A stretch of DNA of 64,000 nucleotides from the NCBI GenBank assembly GCA_963759175.1, contig CAVWXP010000010.1:434001-498000 (forward strand). Reading direction: 5' to 3'. Below are positions 25,105-34,685 of this stretch, in pieces. Source of the DNA: SZUA-442 sp963759175 (GTDB lineage Bacteria > Actinomycetota > Acidimicrobiia > Spongiisociales > UBA5794). Under the pieces are notes generated by a model. It saw nothing but the letters and a program-made list of their open reading frames with translations. It ran no database searches and was not told the DNA's origin. Position 1 is the first letter of the stretch; each line of letters begins with the position of its first letter. The position numbers were made by a program, and so were the translations under genes.

Positions 25105-25573
25105 GGCCCGTCATGCTAGAAGTCCATGCCAGAGCTCGCCCCAACGTACCGGCGCCGGCAACCTGCTGGGCGCCGAGACGGGCATGCCAGACGCGGTTCG
25201 ATCCGAGGTTCAGTCCGCACATCCGCACGCCACCTCGTATCACGGGACGAAGCAGACGCCCTGTTCGTGGACGACTTGGTCGCCGGGACCGGCCTCGTCA
25301 TCTCCTTCGATGAACCCGAAGAGCTCGACGACGGCGTGGTCGGAATCGCTGTGATGGCCACGACAGCTTGCGACGGTGCATTTCGGCGAGGTGATTCAGC
25401 TCCAATGGGGCGGAACCGAGTGGCGGCAAGCCACCGACACAGACACCGGCGTAACCGTCACCACCGCGGTCTCGTAGGGGTGGCACCATCGTTCCGCCAC
25501 GATCCGCACGATCACCGGGTGTGGGACGATATGAACGACGACATGCCATTCCGGTTGCGAAGGAGTGCCCCAC
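25105..25573 (+). other. Unassigned stretch with a possible frame-broken remnant
   Basis: No intact gene is supported. On the plus strand, codons of high GC third position run through about 25240-25360 (DEADALFVDDLVAGTGLVIS) and resume in another frame at about 25373-25479 (VHFGEVIQLQWGGTEWRQAT), ending in TAG. This looks like one coding segment broken by an indel near 25360-25380. No clear start and no recognised family. Confidence 0.3.
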
Positions 25574-27010
25574 GTGGCCACGCCCGATGACACGCACGAT
25601 GGACCGCCCGCCGACGCGACCGTCGAACTCGAGCGGTTGCGGGGCGAGAACGACGCCCTCCGATCCCGGCTCGACACCCGAGCACGGTGGCGGCGATGGC
25701 TGACCATCGTCCTCGTGGTCCTCACGACGATCTCGGTGGTCGGCACCACGATCGCTGTATGGGCGCATGCCACCGTCTTCGACACCGACACGTTCATGGA
25801 GACGGTGCAGCCCGCGCTCGATGATCCCGCCCTCTACGAGGCGTTCAGCGAACGCGCCACCGATGAGATCATCACGGCGCTCGCCGTCGAGGTCCGGGTC
25901 GCCGAGACACTCGATGGCATCGACGAGTACCTGTCCGACGCGCTCCTCGATGCGGTGGACATCAGCGATCGGGGTCAGGCGATCCTCGATCGATTCGACC
26001 GGCCGTCGCTGGCGGTCCTCGCGGGCCCCATCGCGGACCAGGTCAACACCCGCATCGAAGCGATCGTCGACTCGTTCTTCACGTCCGAGGAGTTCAGGGC
26101 ACGATTCCCCGATCTCGTCAGGCAGTCCCATGTCGCCGTTGTCGCGCTCGTCCGCAACGACCTCGCCGAGTTGCCGAACGTCTACATCGAAGACGGGGAC
26201 GTGCGGCTCAACCTCACGCCGATCATCGCCGAGGCCCTCCGCCGCGTGGCGACGGAGATCCGCGACTTCCTTCCCGATGTCGCGCTCCCCGACGTCATCT
26301 CGAACCAGGTCGACGAAGGCAGGGAGCAGATCGCAGCCGCGTTGAGAGCCGAGTTGCCAGAGGACTTCGGCCAGGTGACGCTGTTCAGTGAACAGAGGCT
26401 CTCAGACGTCCAGGACGCCGCGGGCCGTCTCGACCGGCTCGTGTGGGCACTCGTTGCGCTCACCATGATCCTCGCGATATCCACGATCGCGTTCTCAGCG
26501 ACCCGCAGACGGACGACCATCCAGCTCTCACTCGCCGTCGCCGGCGGATTGGTGATCGGCCTCGTTGCTCTGCGGAGGATCGAGGCATTGATCCTGGAGC
26601 AGATCACCAGTGCCAACGGCCTCGATGCTGCTCGAACCGTGCTCGGCGAAGTCGTGGGCAGCCTGAGGACCGTGACGCTGTCGATCGTCATCGGTGGCAT
26701 CGCCGTCGCACTCATCGCCTACATCACCGGGCGACCCGCTTGGCTCACCAACCTCGCCGGTCGGTGGCGCCACGCCACCGAGGGATCACCGCAGGGGAGC
26801 GACGTCGACCGCTGGGTCTCGGGACATCACGATCTGCTGGTCGTTGCGGGCGTCGCTGTTGCCGTGGTCACCCTGTTCATGTGGGGTGTCGGCCTCGCAT
26901 CGATCATCGTGATCGCCGGTGGCCTCGCCCTGTACCTGTGGGCCATCGCAAGCGCACGGAGGCGAGTGCCTGCCGCGCCCGAGACGCAGGACCACATGCA
27001 GGACCAGTGA
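25574..27010 (+). CDS. Actinobacterial multi-helix membrane protein with N-terminal coiled coil
   Basis: A 478-residue protein. Residues 15-37 form a short coiled coil (LERLRGENDALRSRL), residue 42-65 is a first helix, then a soluble domain of about 220 residues precedes four or five C-terminal helices (near 290, 320, 370, 420 and 440). The soluble part has repeated short hydrophobic and acidic stretches. Similar proteins of unknown role are common in actinobacteria. GTG at 25574 has AAGGAG eight bases upstream; a GTG at 25565 lies inside that box. Confidence 0.75.
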   Translation: MATPDDTHDGPPADATVELERLRGENDALRSRLDTRARWRRWLTIVLVVLTTISVVGTTIAVWAHATVFDTDTFMETVQPALDDPALYEAFSERATDEIITALAVEVRVAETLDGIDEYLSDALLDAVDISDRGQAILDRFDRPSLAVLAGPIADQVNTRIEAIVDSFFTSEEFRARFPDLVRQSHVAVVALVRNDLAELPNVYIEDGDVRLNLTPIIAEALRRVATEIRDFLPDVALPDVISNQVDEGREQIAAALRAELPEDFGQVTLFSEQRLSDVQDAAGRLDRLVWALVALTMILAISTIAFSATRRRTTIQLSLAVAGGLVIGLVALRRIEALILEQITSANGLDAARTVLGEVVGSLRTVTLSIVIGGIAVALIAYITGRPAWLTNLAGRWRHATEGSPQGSDVDRWVSGHHDLLVVAGVAVAVVTLFMWGVGLASIIVIAGGLALYLWAIASARRRVPAAPETQDHMQDQ

Positions 27011-27259
27011 GGCCCCGCCCGGCCCGGGATCACGAACCGCGGTCGCGGAACGCAAGTGCATCGAGGTGTGCCCCTGCGGATATCTGGAGGTCTCCTGACA
27101 CACGGGACGCCGACCTGGCGGGAGATGCTCCCGCCCAATCCTGACGACTTGGCGTAGCGCCTCCGGCGTTATCGGCCCAAACACTCGCCGGTGGCTGCTC
27201 GAGAAGAGCCATCGATGCTCGGCCGGAAGGGGACTCTCCGCGTCAGTAGAGTCGGGGGC

Positions 27260-28717
27260 GTGAAGATTCTCGTAACCGGGGCGACGGGTTATGTAGGCGG
27301 CCGATTGGTGCCACGCCTCTTGGAGTCAGGATTCCAGGTTCGATGCATGACGCGAGACCCAGAGCGGCTCCGGCTCGACCCCTGGCGTGATCGGGTCGAG
27401 GTGGTTGCCGCCGACGCGATGGATCCGGCGAGTCTCGGCATGGCCGTCCGAGGCTGCGACGCTGCGTTCTACCTGATCCACTCCATGGAACGATCCGGCG
27501 GCTCGTTCGTAGAGGACGATCGGGTCGCCGCCAGACTCTTTTCGGCCGCAGCCGAAGCGGCTGGGCTCCGTCGTATCGTGTATCTCGGCGGTCTGGGCGG
27601 TGAGCGATCCGACCTCTCAGATCACCTTGCGAGCAGGCACGAAGTGGGTCACATCCTCAGGGCAGGCGGCACCCCGGTCACCGAGCTTCGGGCGGCCGTG
27701 ATCATCGGATCAGGCTCCATATCCTTCGAGATGATCCGCCATCTCACCGAGGTGCTCCCCATCATGATGCGGCCACGATGGGTTCGCACCCGATGCCAGC
27801 CGATTGCGATTCGCGATGTGCTGACGATTCTCGAGTCGGTCATCACCGTGGACGACGAGCAGGATCACACGTACGACATCGGCGGCCCAGACATCCTCAC
27901 CTACGAGCAGATGATGCAGATCTATGCCAATGTTGCCGGCCTGCCACGCCGTCTGGTGATCCCGCTCCCGCTGTTCAGCACCCGTCTCTCCCCACTCCTC
28001 GTGGGTCTCGTCACGCCACTTCCTCCGACGATTGCGCGTGCCCTCATCTCCAGCTTGCTCTACGACGTGGTTGTAGACGGGGCAACTCCGCCCGGATTCG
28101 ATCCTGCGAGCCTGCACAGCTACCGCCGTGCCTTGGAGTTGGCGCTCACCAAGGTAGCCCACCACGAGGTGGAGACGCGTTGGTCCGATGCGGTGCTATC
28201 GCCGGCGGCACCCATGCCGAGCGACCCCATGTGGGCAGGCGCTGCCATGTTGTCCGATCTTCAGGTTGCTGAGTCAGCAGCGTCGGCGGACGACCTGTTC
28301 TGGGCCGTGACGAGGATTGGAGGCGACGTCGGGTACTACTCGATGAACTGGGCATGGCGGGCTCGCGGCTGGATCGACCAGTTACTGGGCGGGGTCGGTC
28401 TCCGGCGGGGCCGGAGACATCCCGAGGAGCTGCGAACCGGAGAGGCAGTCGACTTCTTCCGGGTCGCCGCCTTCGATCCCATCGGACGCCTCCTCGTGCT
28501 GCAAGCTGAAATGAAGGTGCCGGGCACGGCCTGGCTGGGCTGGACCGTGACTGAGACCCCGCGCGGCTCCCGGCTTGTTCAATCGGCGAGATTCGCTCCG
28601 CGGGGAATCCTGGGTCGCCTCTACTGGTACATCTTGCTCCCCATTCATGCAACGATTTGGAAGCGCATGACCACCCGCATGGCTCGTGTAGCCGAGCGCC
28701 GGCGATGGATCGGGTAG
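27260..28717 (+). CDS. NAD(P)-binding SDR with C-terminal DUF2867 domain
   Basis: A 485-residue protein. Residues 1-220 are an atypical SDR: ILVTGATGYVGGRLVPRLL carries the nucleotide motif, DAAFYLIHSM near 75 and RIVYLGGLGGE near 110 follow the YbjT/complex-I-39K-like pattern. Residues 320-485 match the DUF2867-type domain (DLFWAVTRIGGDVGYYSMNWAWRARGW). This two-domain form is frequent in actinobacteria; role unknown. GTG at 27260 starts the Rossmann strand directly. The 249 bases upstream contain no gene I can support. Confidence 0.87.
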   Translation: MKILVTGATGYVGGRLVPRLLESGFQVRCMTRDPERLRLDPWRDRVEVVAADAMDPASLGMAVRGCDAAFYLIHSMERSGGSFVEDDRVAARLFSAAAEAAGLRRIVYLGGLGGERSDLSDHLASRHEVGHILRAGGTPVTELRAAVIIGSGSISFEMIRHLTEVLPIMMRPRWVRTRCQPIAIRDVLTILESVITVDDEQDHTYDIGGPDILTYEQMMQIYANVAGLPRRLVIPLPLFSTRLSPLLVGLVTPLPPTIARALISSLLYDVVVDGATPPGFDPASLHSYRRALELALTKVAHHEVETRWSDAVLSPAAPMPSDPMWAGAAMLSDLQVAESAASADDLFWAVTRIGGDVGYYSMNWAWRARGWIDQLLGGVGLRRGRRHPEELRTGEAVDFFRVAAFDPIGRLLVLQAEMKVPGTAWLGWTVTETPRGSRLVQSARFAPRGILGRLYWYILLPIHATIWKRMTTRMARVAERRRWIG

Positions 28718-28732
28718 CAGCAGCCTGATCTG

Positions 28733-29218
28733 CTATCCCGAAGACTCGCGAATGAAGATGCGACCCGAGGGTCGCGGTGCGCGGCGATACGTGTCAATTG
28801 GCGACAGCAGAATTGCACCTGCCGATGACCCGTCGGACCTCTCTGGGTGCTGGCCTTGCCCATGCAACCGACGCATGCATGGCAAGGGGAGATCCCCCTG
28901 CCATCGCACGGTGACATCAGGCGCATCCAGAACGTTCAGGTACCGGGCCTGCTGGCGAGCGCCGCCACCGCCGAGCGCCACGACCACGACACGATCGTGT
29001 CGTCCATCTGCAGTGGCGACGACAGCATGGTGACGCGACGTTGGCCGGTCGCGCGGTCCGACGGTTGTCAGCTCGAGCATGGGCAAGCGCCCACCGGTCC
29101 ACCCCGGCCGACCACCGGTGACCTTGATGACCGAACGGTGAAGGGCGTTCATCGCCTTCAATCTCAGATCACTCGCCACGAGCCCCCCAAAACCCTCCGG
29201 CCGTGGGCCTACCGCCAC
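28733..29218 (-). CDS. DUF385 deazaflavin (F420)-dependent nitroreductase-like protein, C-terminus divergent
   Basis: A 161-residue protein. Residues 25-95 match the F420-dependent Ddn-like fold: VTGGRPGWTGGRLPMLELTTVG, then VVVVALGGGGARQQARYLNVLDAPDVTVRW. The expected C-terminal segment with the conserved Tyr/Gln-rich tail is not visible; after residue 100 the sequence becomes Arg/Pro-rich and an inverted repeat (28854-28887) interrupts it. It may be truncated or decayed. Start is GTG at 29218. Use of F420 is inferred from the family. Confidence 0.6.
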   Translation of the reverse strand: MAVGPRPEGFGGLVASDLRLKAMNALHRSVIKVTGGRPGWTGGRLPMLELTTVGPRDRPTSRHHAVVATADGRHDRVVVVALGGGGARQQARYLNVLDAPDVTVRWQGDLPLPCMRRLHGQGQHPERSDGSSAGAILLSPIDTYRRAPRPSGRIFIRESSG

Positions 29219-29230
29219 GGGCAGGTGTCC

Positions 29231-31273
29231 TCAGGCAGGTGTCCACGTTGGCGTCGTCATGGGCTGGCGGGTGACGCCCTTCGACACCGTCAGCCGATGG
29301 GGCCCCGCCACGACCCCGACGTTCGCGTCCGCCAATGAGCGGGTGACACGCCATCCGGCAAGCGGGGCAAGATCGTGGAGGACATGGGCCGGCACCAGGA
29401 CGAGGTCGTCGGGTTCGATCCGTTCGATCATGGCATGGCGCCGAGAAGGGTCGGTGACGAACTCGACCCCCTCGGCATCCCCCACGCGATCGACGGCGAT
29501 CGAGACATCCGGACCAACGACGAGGACCGATGCAGGCACTGATCGACGCAAGCGTCGAACGATCGCCATGGTGAGTTCTGCATCATCTCGCCGCCACCCG
29601 GTGTCGAGCTTGCCGAGACCCAGGACGATCCGGTTCCACGGTCGGAGCACACGCACCGCCATCGTCGGCACCGGCGAGGCCTCGCCCACGCGATCGATGT
29701 CGTTGCCGAACATGTAATCGGAGGCAAAGCGTGGTCCGCCCCACGACAACACGACCAGCGACGCCTTGTTCTCCTCGACGAGGTGGAGCGTTCCATCGGT
29801 GAACGAATCGTCGACCCGCACCAGACCATCGGCGTCGAGGCCCTGCGCGGCAACCGCCGCCACGCCCTCTCCGACCGCGGCCTTCGCCGTGTCGAGTTCA
29901 CCGGGTCCCGGAATGGCATAGGGAACCACGAGACCGTCGTCGGGCCGCGCGATCGCCACGGCGAGCTTCACCGTCTCGCCGAGGCTCGAACCGTTCGGCC
30001 GCACATCGAGGAGGACGTTCTCCCCCACCTCGGGCCGAACCTCGGGCGGGAGTGGCACGCGCTCGATGAACATGCGTGTGCCGTAGGACGTGATCAGCGC
30101 GGTCGCAACGATCGCGAGTACCGCGGCATTGACCACGATCTGGTCGAAGAACCCGAGGGTCAAACCCACCTGGGCGATGGCCAACGTCGATGCTGCTTGT
30201 CCGAACGACAGCGACGACATGAGTCCGACTTCGCTCCATGAGAACCTGAAGAGCACTCCTGTGACGATGGCCGCTGCCGACTTCCCGGCCACGACGAACG
30301 CGGTGAAGAGCAAACCGAGCACGATGGTGTCACGGTCGAACAGCAACGCCGGGTCGATGTTGAGGCCGATCGAAACCAGGAACGCCGGGACGAACACCGT
30401 GGAGCCGACGAAGTCGAGCCGGTCCATGAGAGTCCCTTTGGTCGGAACGAGCTGATTCATGCCGAGGCCGGCCAGGAAGGCGCCGATCAAGCCCTCGATG
30501 CCGCCGAGGAGGGCAACGACGGCGCCAGCCGCCATACCCGCCAGGGCAAAGAGGAAGCGCTGCGTCCTCCCCCGTCCGGCGGTGATGAAGAACCAGTTCG
30601 TGATCCGCGGCAGGATCCACAAGCAGAAGGCGAGGAGGATCGGGAGTGCGAGCCACAGGGGGAGCAGGGGATCGGGAGTCGTCGGCTGAACGGTCTCAGG
30701 ACCGACCAGCTCCAGGAGGTCTGCACCTGTCGACTCGGCCAACGGGTCGATCTCGATGACGGTCGTCGTGGTGGCGATCGCCAGGACCGACAGGGACAGC
30801 AGGTCGGCGACGACACCGGCCGACACCGCTGCGCTGACTGCCCTGTTGCCCTCGAGTCCGGCAGCGCGCACATCTGGATATGCGACGAGGGTGTTCGACG
30901 CCCACATGGCGCCGATCAACGCGGCGCCCAGGAACCCGATCTCCGAGAGGCCCATCACCACGGCGATCGACAATGCGAAGGGGAGGACGAAGCCGAGCAA
31001 GCCGTACACCAGCGCGCTGTTGCGATTCTCGACGAAGGCCTTGATGTTGAACGACAACCCCGCCAGGAACATCAGGTACAGGATGCCGATCGCGCCGAGG
31101 TCCGCGACGAGTCCGCCCGCTTCGAGCCACCCGACGACGAAGGGCCCGAACAGCATGCCCCCGGCGATCAATCCGACGATGCCGGGAATGCCGAAGCGCT
31201 CCGAGAGAATCGGCCCGAAGACGATGACCAGCAAGAGGATGAGCAGCGTTGCTTCGACTGACCCGACCAGCAC
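29231..31273 (-). CDS. CPA2-type cation:proton antiporter with C-terminal USP-like domains
   Basis: A 680-residue protein. Residues 1-395 hold about twelve helices of a Na+/H+ exchanger: GLIAGGMLFGPFVVG, MFLAGLSFNIKAF, a long loop near 190-220, GLIGAFLAGLGMNQLVP and SFGQAASTLAIAQVG. Residues 400-680 form two soluble alpha/beta domains resembling universal-stress nucleotide-binding folds (KASLVVLSWGG, NRIVLGLGKLDTGW). It likely exports Na+ or K+ in exchange for protons, with nucleotide sensing. GTG at 31273 has GGGAG six bases upstream; an upstream Met adds a charged stretch without support. Confidence 0.85.
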   Translation of the reverse strand: MLVGSVEATLLILLLVIVFGPILSERFGIPGIVGLIAGGMLFGPFVVGWLEAGGLVADLGAIGILYLMFLAGLSFNIKAFVENRNSALVYGLLGFVLPFALSIAVVMGLSEIGFLGAALIGAMWASNTLVAYPDVRAAGLEGNRAVSAAVSAGVVADLLSLSVLAIATTTTVIEIDPLAESTGADLLELVGPETVQPTTPDPLLPLWLALPILLAFCLWILPRITNWFFITAGRGRTQRFLFALAGMAAGAVVALLGGIEGLIGAFLAGLGMNQLVPTKGTLMDRLDFVGSTVFVPAFLVSIGLNIDPALLFDRDTIVLGLLFTAFVVAGKSAAAIVTGVLFRFSWSEVGLMSSLSFGQAASTLAIAQVGLTLGFFDQIVVNAAVLAIVATALITSYGTRMFIERVPLPPEVRPEVGENVLLDVRPNGSSLGETVKLAVAIARPDDGLVVPYAIPGPGELDTAKAAVGEGVAAVAAQGLDADGLVRVDDSFTDGTLHLVEENKASLVVLSWGGPRFASDYMFGNDIDRVGEASPVPTMAVRVLRPWNRIVLGLGKLDTGWRRDDAELTMAIVRRLRRSVPASVLVVGPDVSIAVDRVGDAEGVEFVTDPSRRHAMIERIEPDDLVLVPAHVLHDLAPLAGWRVTRSLADANVGVVAGPHRLTVSKGVTRQPMTTPTWTPA

Positions 31274-31382
31274 TTTCGGCTCCCGGCGTTCGGTTCGCGC
31301 AATCCTGACACACAATCGTCAGCTGCGCGCTCGGAAACGACGCCGCGGTCGAGCTGGGCACGCTGCCTGGGTGATGCGTGGC

Positions 31383-31525
31383 GGTACCCTCACCCACCAT
31401 GAACTGACCATCGCTACGCCGAACGGCGCGGCCCAGTTCCTCGAGCACCCGGTCGACACGATCGCCATGGTCGTCCGGTGGAACTCTCAGACGCCGCAGC
31501 GCCGACGTCGAGCACACTCCGGCAG
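31383..31525 (+). pseudogene. Decayed copy of the aminopeptidase P promoter and 5' end
   Basis: This stretch aligns base for base with 32178-32317, the promoter and first codons of the aminopeptidase gene. Shared blocks include GACCATCGCT, CCCAGTTCCTCGA, ATCGCCAT, TGGAACTCTC and CCGGCAG. The copy carries several single-base indels and its ATG (31399) is followed by TGA two codons later, so it cannot encode the peptidase. Similarity ends at CCGGCAG, where nitroreductase coding similarity takes over. Confidence 0.8.
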
Positions 31526-32137
31526 ACGTACAGCATCATTGCCGTTCGCGATCAGGAGAAGAAGGAGCGACTTGCCGAGCTGGCCGGCGGTCAGAGCCAT
31601 ATCGCCCAGAGCCAGGTGTTCCTGGCCTTCGCCGCAGACCTCCACCGGATCAAGATCGCAGCCGACATCCATGGAACCTCTCCTGCGAGGGGACTCGAGC
31701 ACACGCTGACGCCCATCATCGACGCAGCCATCGTCGGAGAGGCAGCACAAGTGGCAGCTGAGTCGTTCGGACTGGGAGCCGTGATGGTGGGGGGCATGCG
31801 AAGGCGTTCGAGCGACGTGGCCGACGTTCTCGGTCTGCCCGACGAGGTGTTCGTCGTCTACGGAATGAGCGTTGGCTGGCCCTCACGGAAACCCACCGAA
31901 CATGGTTTGAAGCCCCGTCTCCCCGCAGAACTCGTCATCCATCGCGATACCTACTCGGATACAGGGGCCGCTGACCTCATCACGGCATACGACACCGAGC
32001 TCGCCGCCTTCTACGAGGCACGTGGACGAAACCTCGACGCAGCAGCCTGGACGGGCCCCGTCGCACGAGCATCGGCCAACCTCCGCTACGCAGATCTGCG
32101 CGTGCAGCTCGAGGCACGCGGCTTTCGGTTCGACTGA
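31478..32137 (+). CDS. N-terminally truncated NfsA-like nitroreductase
   Basis: A 219-residue FMN-oxidoreductase-like frame. QTYSIIAVRDQEKKERLAELAGGQSHIAQ then FLAFAADLHR, AQVAAESFGLGAVMVGGMRR and YGMSVGWPSRKPTEHGLKPRLP match NfsA/FRP-type nitroreductases from about their residue 50 onward. The usual first 40-50 residues, including the HRSxRxF element, are absent; instead the frame begins at GTG 31478 inside the decayed aminopeptidase copy. It may still be translated, but FMN binding is doubtful. The complete C-terminus reaches the stop at 32137. Confidence 0.65.
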   Translation: MELSDAAAPTSSTLRQTYSIIAVRDQEKKERLAELAGGQSHIAQSQVFLAFAADLHRIKIAADIHGTSPARGLEHTLTPIIDAAIVGEAAQVAAESFGLGAVMVGGMRRRSSDVADVLGLPDEVFVVYGMSVGWPSRKPTEHGLKPRLPAELVIHRDTYSDTGAADLITAYDTELAAFYEARGRNLDAAAWTGPVARASANLRYADLRVQLEARGFRFD

Positions 32138-32191
32138 AGGAGCCACGACCACCGGCACACCACTCGCGGTTGCCGCCGGTACGCTGGCTTC

Positions 32192-33639
32192 ATGACAGAC
32201 CATCGCTTCGCCCAACGCCGAACCCAGTTCCTCGATCGTCTCGGCGACACCATCGCCATCGTCTCCGCTGGAACTCTCCAGACCCGCAACGACGACGTCG
32301 ATCACAGCTTCCGGCAGGACTCGGACTTCTTTTTCCTGACCGGCTTCCCCGAGCCTGATGCCGTGGCCGTGTTCGACCCGGTGGGCAGCGAGCCCTACAC
32401 CCTCTTCGTCCAGCCGCGCGATCCCGAGACCGAGTCGTGGAACGGCCGGAGGGCAGGACCCGAGGGTGCCAGAGCGCTCTTCGGTGCTGACGCCGCCCAC
32501 ACGATCGATGAATTGGCTCCTTGGCTCCGACGTGCCCTGATCGGACGTGGGAGGATCGGGAGGATTCCCGGGACGCTCCAGGCGGGCGCCATCGATGCCG
32601 CCATCGCCACGGCGCGTGACACCTCCGAACGGTTCGGTTCGGCAGCGCCGTCCGAAACCCTCGACGTCCGATCGCTCCTCCACGAGATGCGCCTCATCAA
32701 GACCGATGCGGAGATCACGGCCCTGCGCGAGGCGTGTCGCATCAGCGCCGTCGCCCACATCGAGGCCATGCGCTTCGCAGCGCCCGGCCGAACGGAGCGC
32801 CAGGTCCAGGCCGCCACCGAGTATGTCTTCAGTTCCATGGGCGCCGAGCGGGTCGGGTACGGGTCGATCGTCGCCGGTGGCGACAACGCCGTGATCCTCC
32901 ACTACGTCGAGAACGACCAGCCGCTGCGCGACGGTGACCTGCTGCTCATCGACGCCGGAGCCGAGTTCCGCCACATGACGGCAGACATCACCAGGACCTT
33001 TCCGATCAATGGCCGGTTCTCCGCTCCCCAACGTGGGCTCTACGATGCGGTACTCCTCGCCGAGCGCAATGTCATCGACATGTGCGCCCCCGGCCTGGCA
33101 TACACGGACATGCATGCGCATGCCGTTCGCACGATCACCGAAGGGCTCGTCGATCTCGGGTTGCTGCCCGGCCCCGTCGACGATGCCCATGACAAGGGCT
33201 GGTACCGCGAGTTCTTCTTCCACGGCACGGGGCATTGGCTCGGGAGCGATGTCCACGATTCCGGGGCCTACCGCACCGAGGGCGCAGGCCGCCCGCTCGT
33301 CCCAGGGATGGCGTTCACCGTGGAGCCCGGCATCTACGTGGCGCCCGAGAAGCAGACGATCACCTTGTCACATGCCCCATACGATCCGGACGAAGCGGTG
33401 CGCATGACCCTCGAACTCGGCACTGCCGAGGCACGCCGGGTCCTTGCCGAGCGCAAGGAGTCGGCAGGCACGTTCACCTTCGAGGTCCCCCCGAGTTCCT
33501 CGGGCAGGGCGTGCGGATCGAGGACGACATCCTGATCACGGCCGACGGATACGAGAACATGACGGCCCTGGTTCCCGTGGATCCCGCCCGGATCGAGGAG
33601 ATCTGCAGCGAGGACAGCGCCCTGCCCCTCTTCTCCTAG
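32192..33639 (+). CDS. Aminopeptidase P family Xaa-Pro peptidase, frameshifted near the end
   Basis: An M24 metallopeptidase of about 482 residues if one frameshift is corrected. An N-terminal AMP_N domain (FLDRLGDTIAIVSAGT) precedes the pita-bread domain with metal ligands in LLIDAGAEFRHMTADITRTFP (two Asp), FHGTGHWLGSDVHDSG (His) and VEPGIYV (Glu). The final ligand Glu, in GVRIEDDILITADGYENMT, lies in a different frame after a C6 run at 33487-33492; read literally the protein ends at 33535 without it. The ATG follows TACGCT by six bases (leaderless). Confidence 0.88.
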
Positions 33640-33674
33640 CCCCATCCGCTGCCGCGGAAGGCGGGACGATGGAG

Positions 33675-34655
33675 TCACCTCGGATACGGAGCGGGCATCG
33701 GCCGACCGGCGATCGCGGCGATCAGGTTGTCAGCGGCGAGATCGGCCATGGCAATCCGCGTCCTCTCCGTCGCTGAGCCGACGTGGGGAACGATGAGGCA
33801 GTTCGGAAGCGACACGAGGGGATGATCTCGGGGGATCGGCTCGGGGTCCGTGACATCCAGTGCGGCGCACCGGATGGTCCCGGTGGTGAGCGCCTCATAG
33901 AGGGCGTCGGAGTCGACAACGGGTCCCCGCGCCACGTTGATGAGGTTCGCGGTCGGTTGCATGCGGGCAAGTGCCTCGGCATCGATGAGTCCCCGTGTGT
34001 CGTCGCTGAGGGCCACACACACGACGACATGGTCGGCGACGGCGAGCAGCTCCTCGAGCGTCAGCCTCCGTGCTCCCGTCTCGTGCTCGATGGGCGGGTG
34101 CGACGATCGCGACGCATACACGATGTCCATCGAGAAGCCCTGTGCACGGCGAGCGACTCCCGCTCCGATCCGGCCCATACCGATGATGCCGACCGTCGTG
34201 TTCGTCACATCACGACCCAGGAGTGCATCGGGTTCCCACTGCCCCCAGAGACCGCCCCGGACGTAGTCGATGCCCTCACCGAGCCTCCGGGACGATGCCA
34301 TCAACAGGGCCCAGGCGAGGTCGGCGGTCGAGTCGGTGAGTACGTCCGGGGTGTGCCCGATGGCAATGCCGCGTGCGCGACATGATGCGATGTCGATGTT
34401 GTCGACGCCGACTGCCATGGTCGACACGGCGATGAGCTCGGGCGCCGCGTCGAGCAGCTCGGCATCGATCCGATCCGTGAGCATGCAATACAGTCCGCGA
34501 GCATCGACGACGCGCCGCAGGAGCTCATCGCGATCGATGGCTCGGTCATGGGGCCAGAGCCACACATCGGCGACCGAGGAGAGGCGCACGACGGACTCTC
34601 CCGGCGGCTGCCTGGTCACAACGACCCTGGCACGATCGACTACGGCGCGGTCCAT
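33675..34655 (-). CDS. D-2-hydroxyacid dehydrogenase (glyoxylate/hydroxypyruvate reductase type)
   Basis: A 326-residue NAD(P)-dependent enzyme. AVGVDNIDIASCRARGIAIGHTP near residue 85 is the substrate-domain hinge, GIIGMGRIGAGVARRA near 155 the nucleotide fold, and the catalytic triad is Arg in INVARGPVVD near 235, the acidic residue in TDPEP near 265 and His in VPHVGSATERT near 285. Such enzymes reduce glyoxylate or hydroxypyruvate. ATG at 34655 follows TAGCTT by seven bases; a TTG at 34664 is less likely. Confidence 0.92.
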   Translation of the reverse strand: MDRAVVDRARVVVTRQPPGESVVRLSSVADVWLWPHDRAIDRDELLRRVVDARGLYCMLTDRIDAELLDAAPELIAVSTMAVGVDNIDIASCRARGIAIGHTPDVLTDSTADLAWALLMASSRRLGEGIDYVRGGLWGQWEPDALLGRDVTNTTVGIIGMGRIGAGVARRAQGFSMDIVYASRSSHPPIEHETGARRLTLEELLAVADHVVVCVALSDDTRGLIDAEALARMQPTANLINVARGPVVDSDALYEALTTGTIRCAALDVTDPEPIPRDHPLVSLPNCLIVPHVGSATERTRIAMADLAADNLIAAIAGRPMPAPYPR

Positions 34656-34685
34656 GGGAACCAAGCTAGACGAAACCCGTGGGTG

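Noticed and set aside
27011..27259. Short minus-strand frames before the SDR gene
   Set aside because: No family pattern, no ribosome site and overlapping frames of similar quality on both strands.
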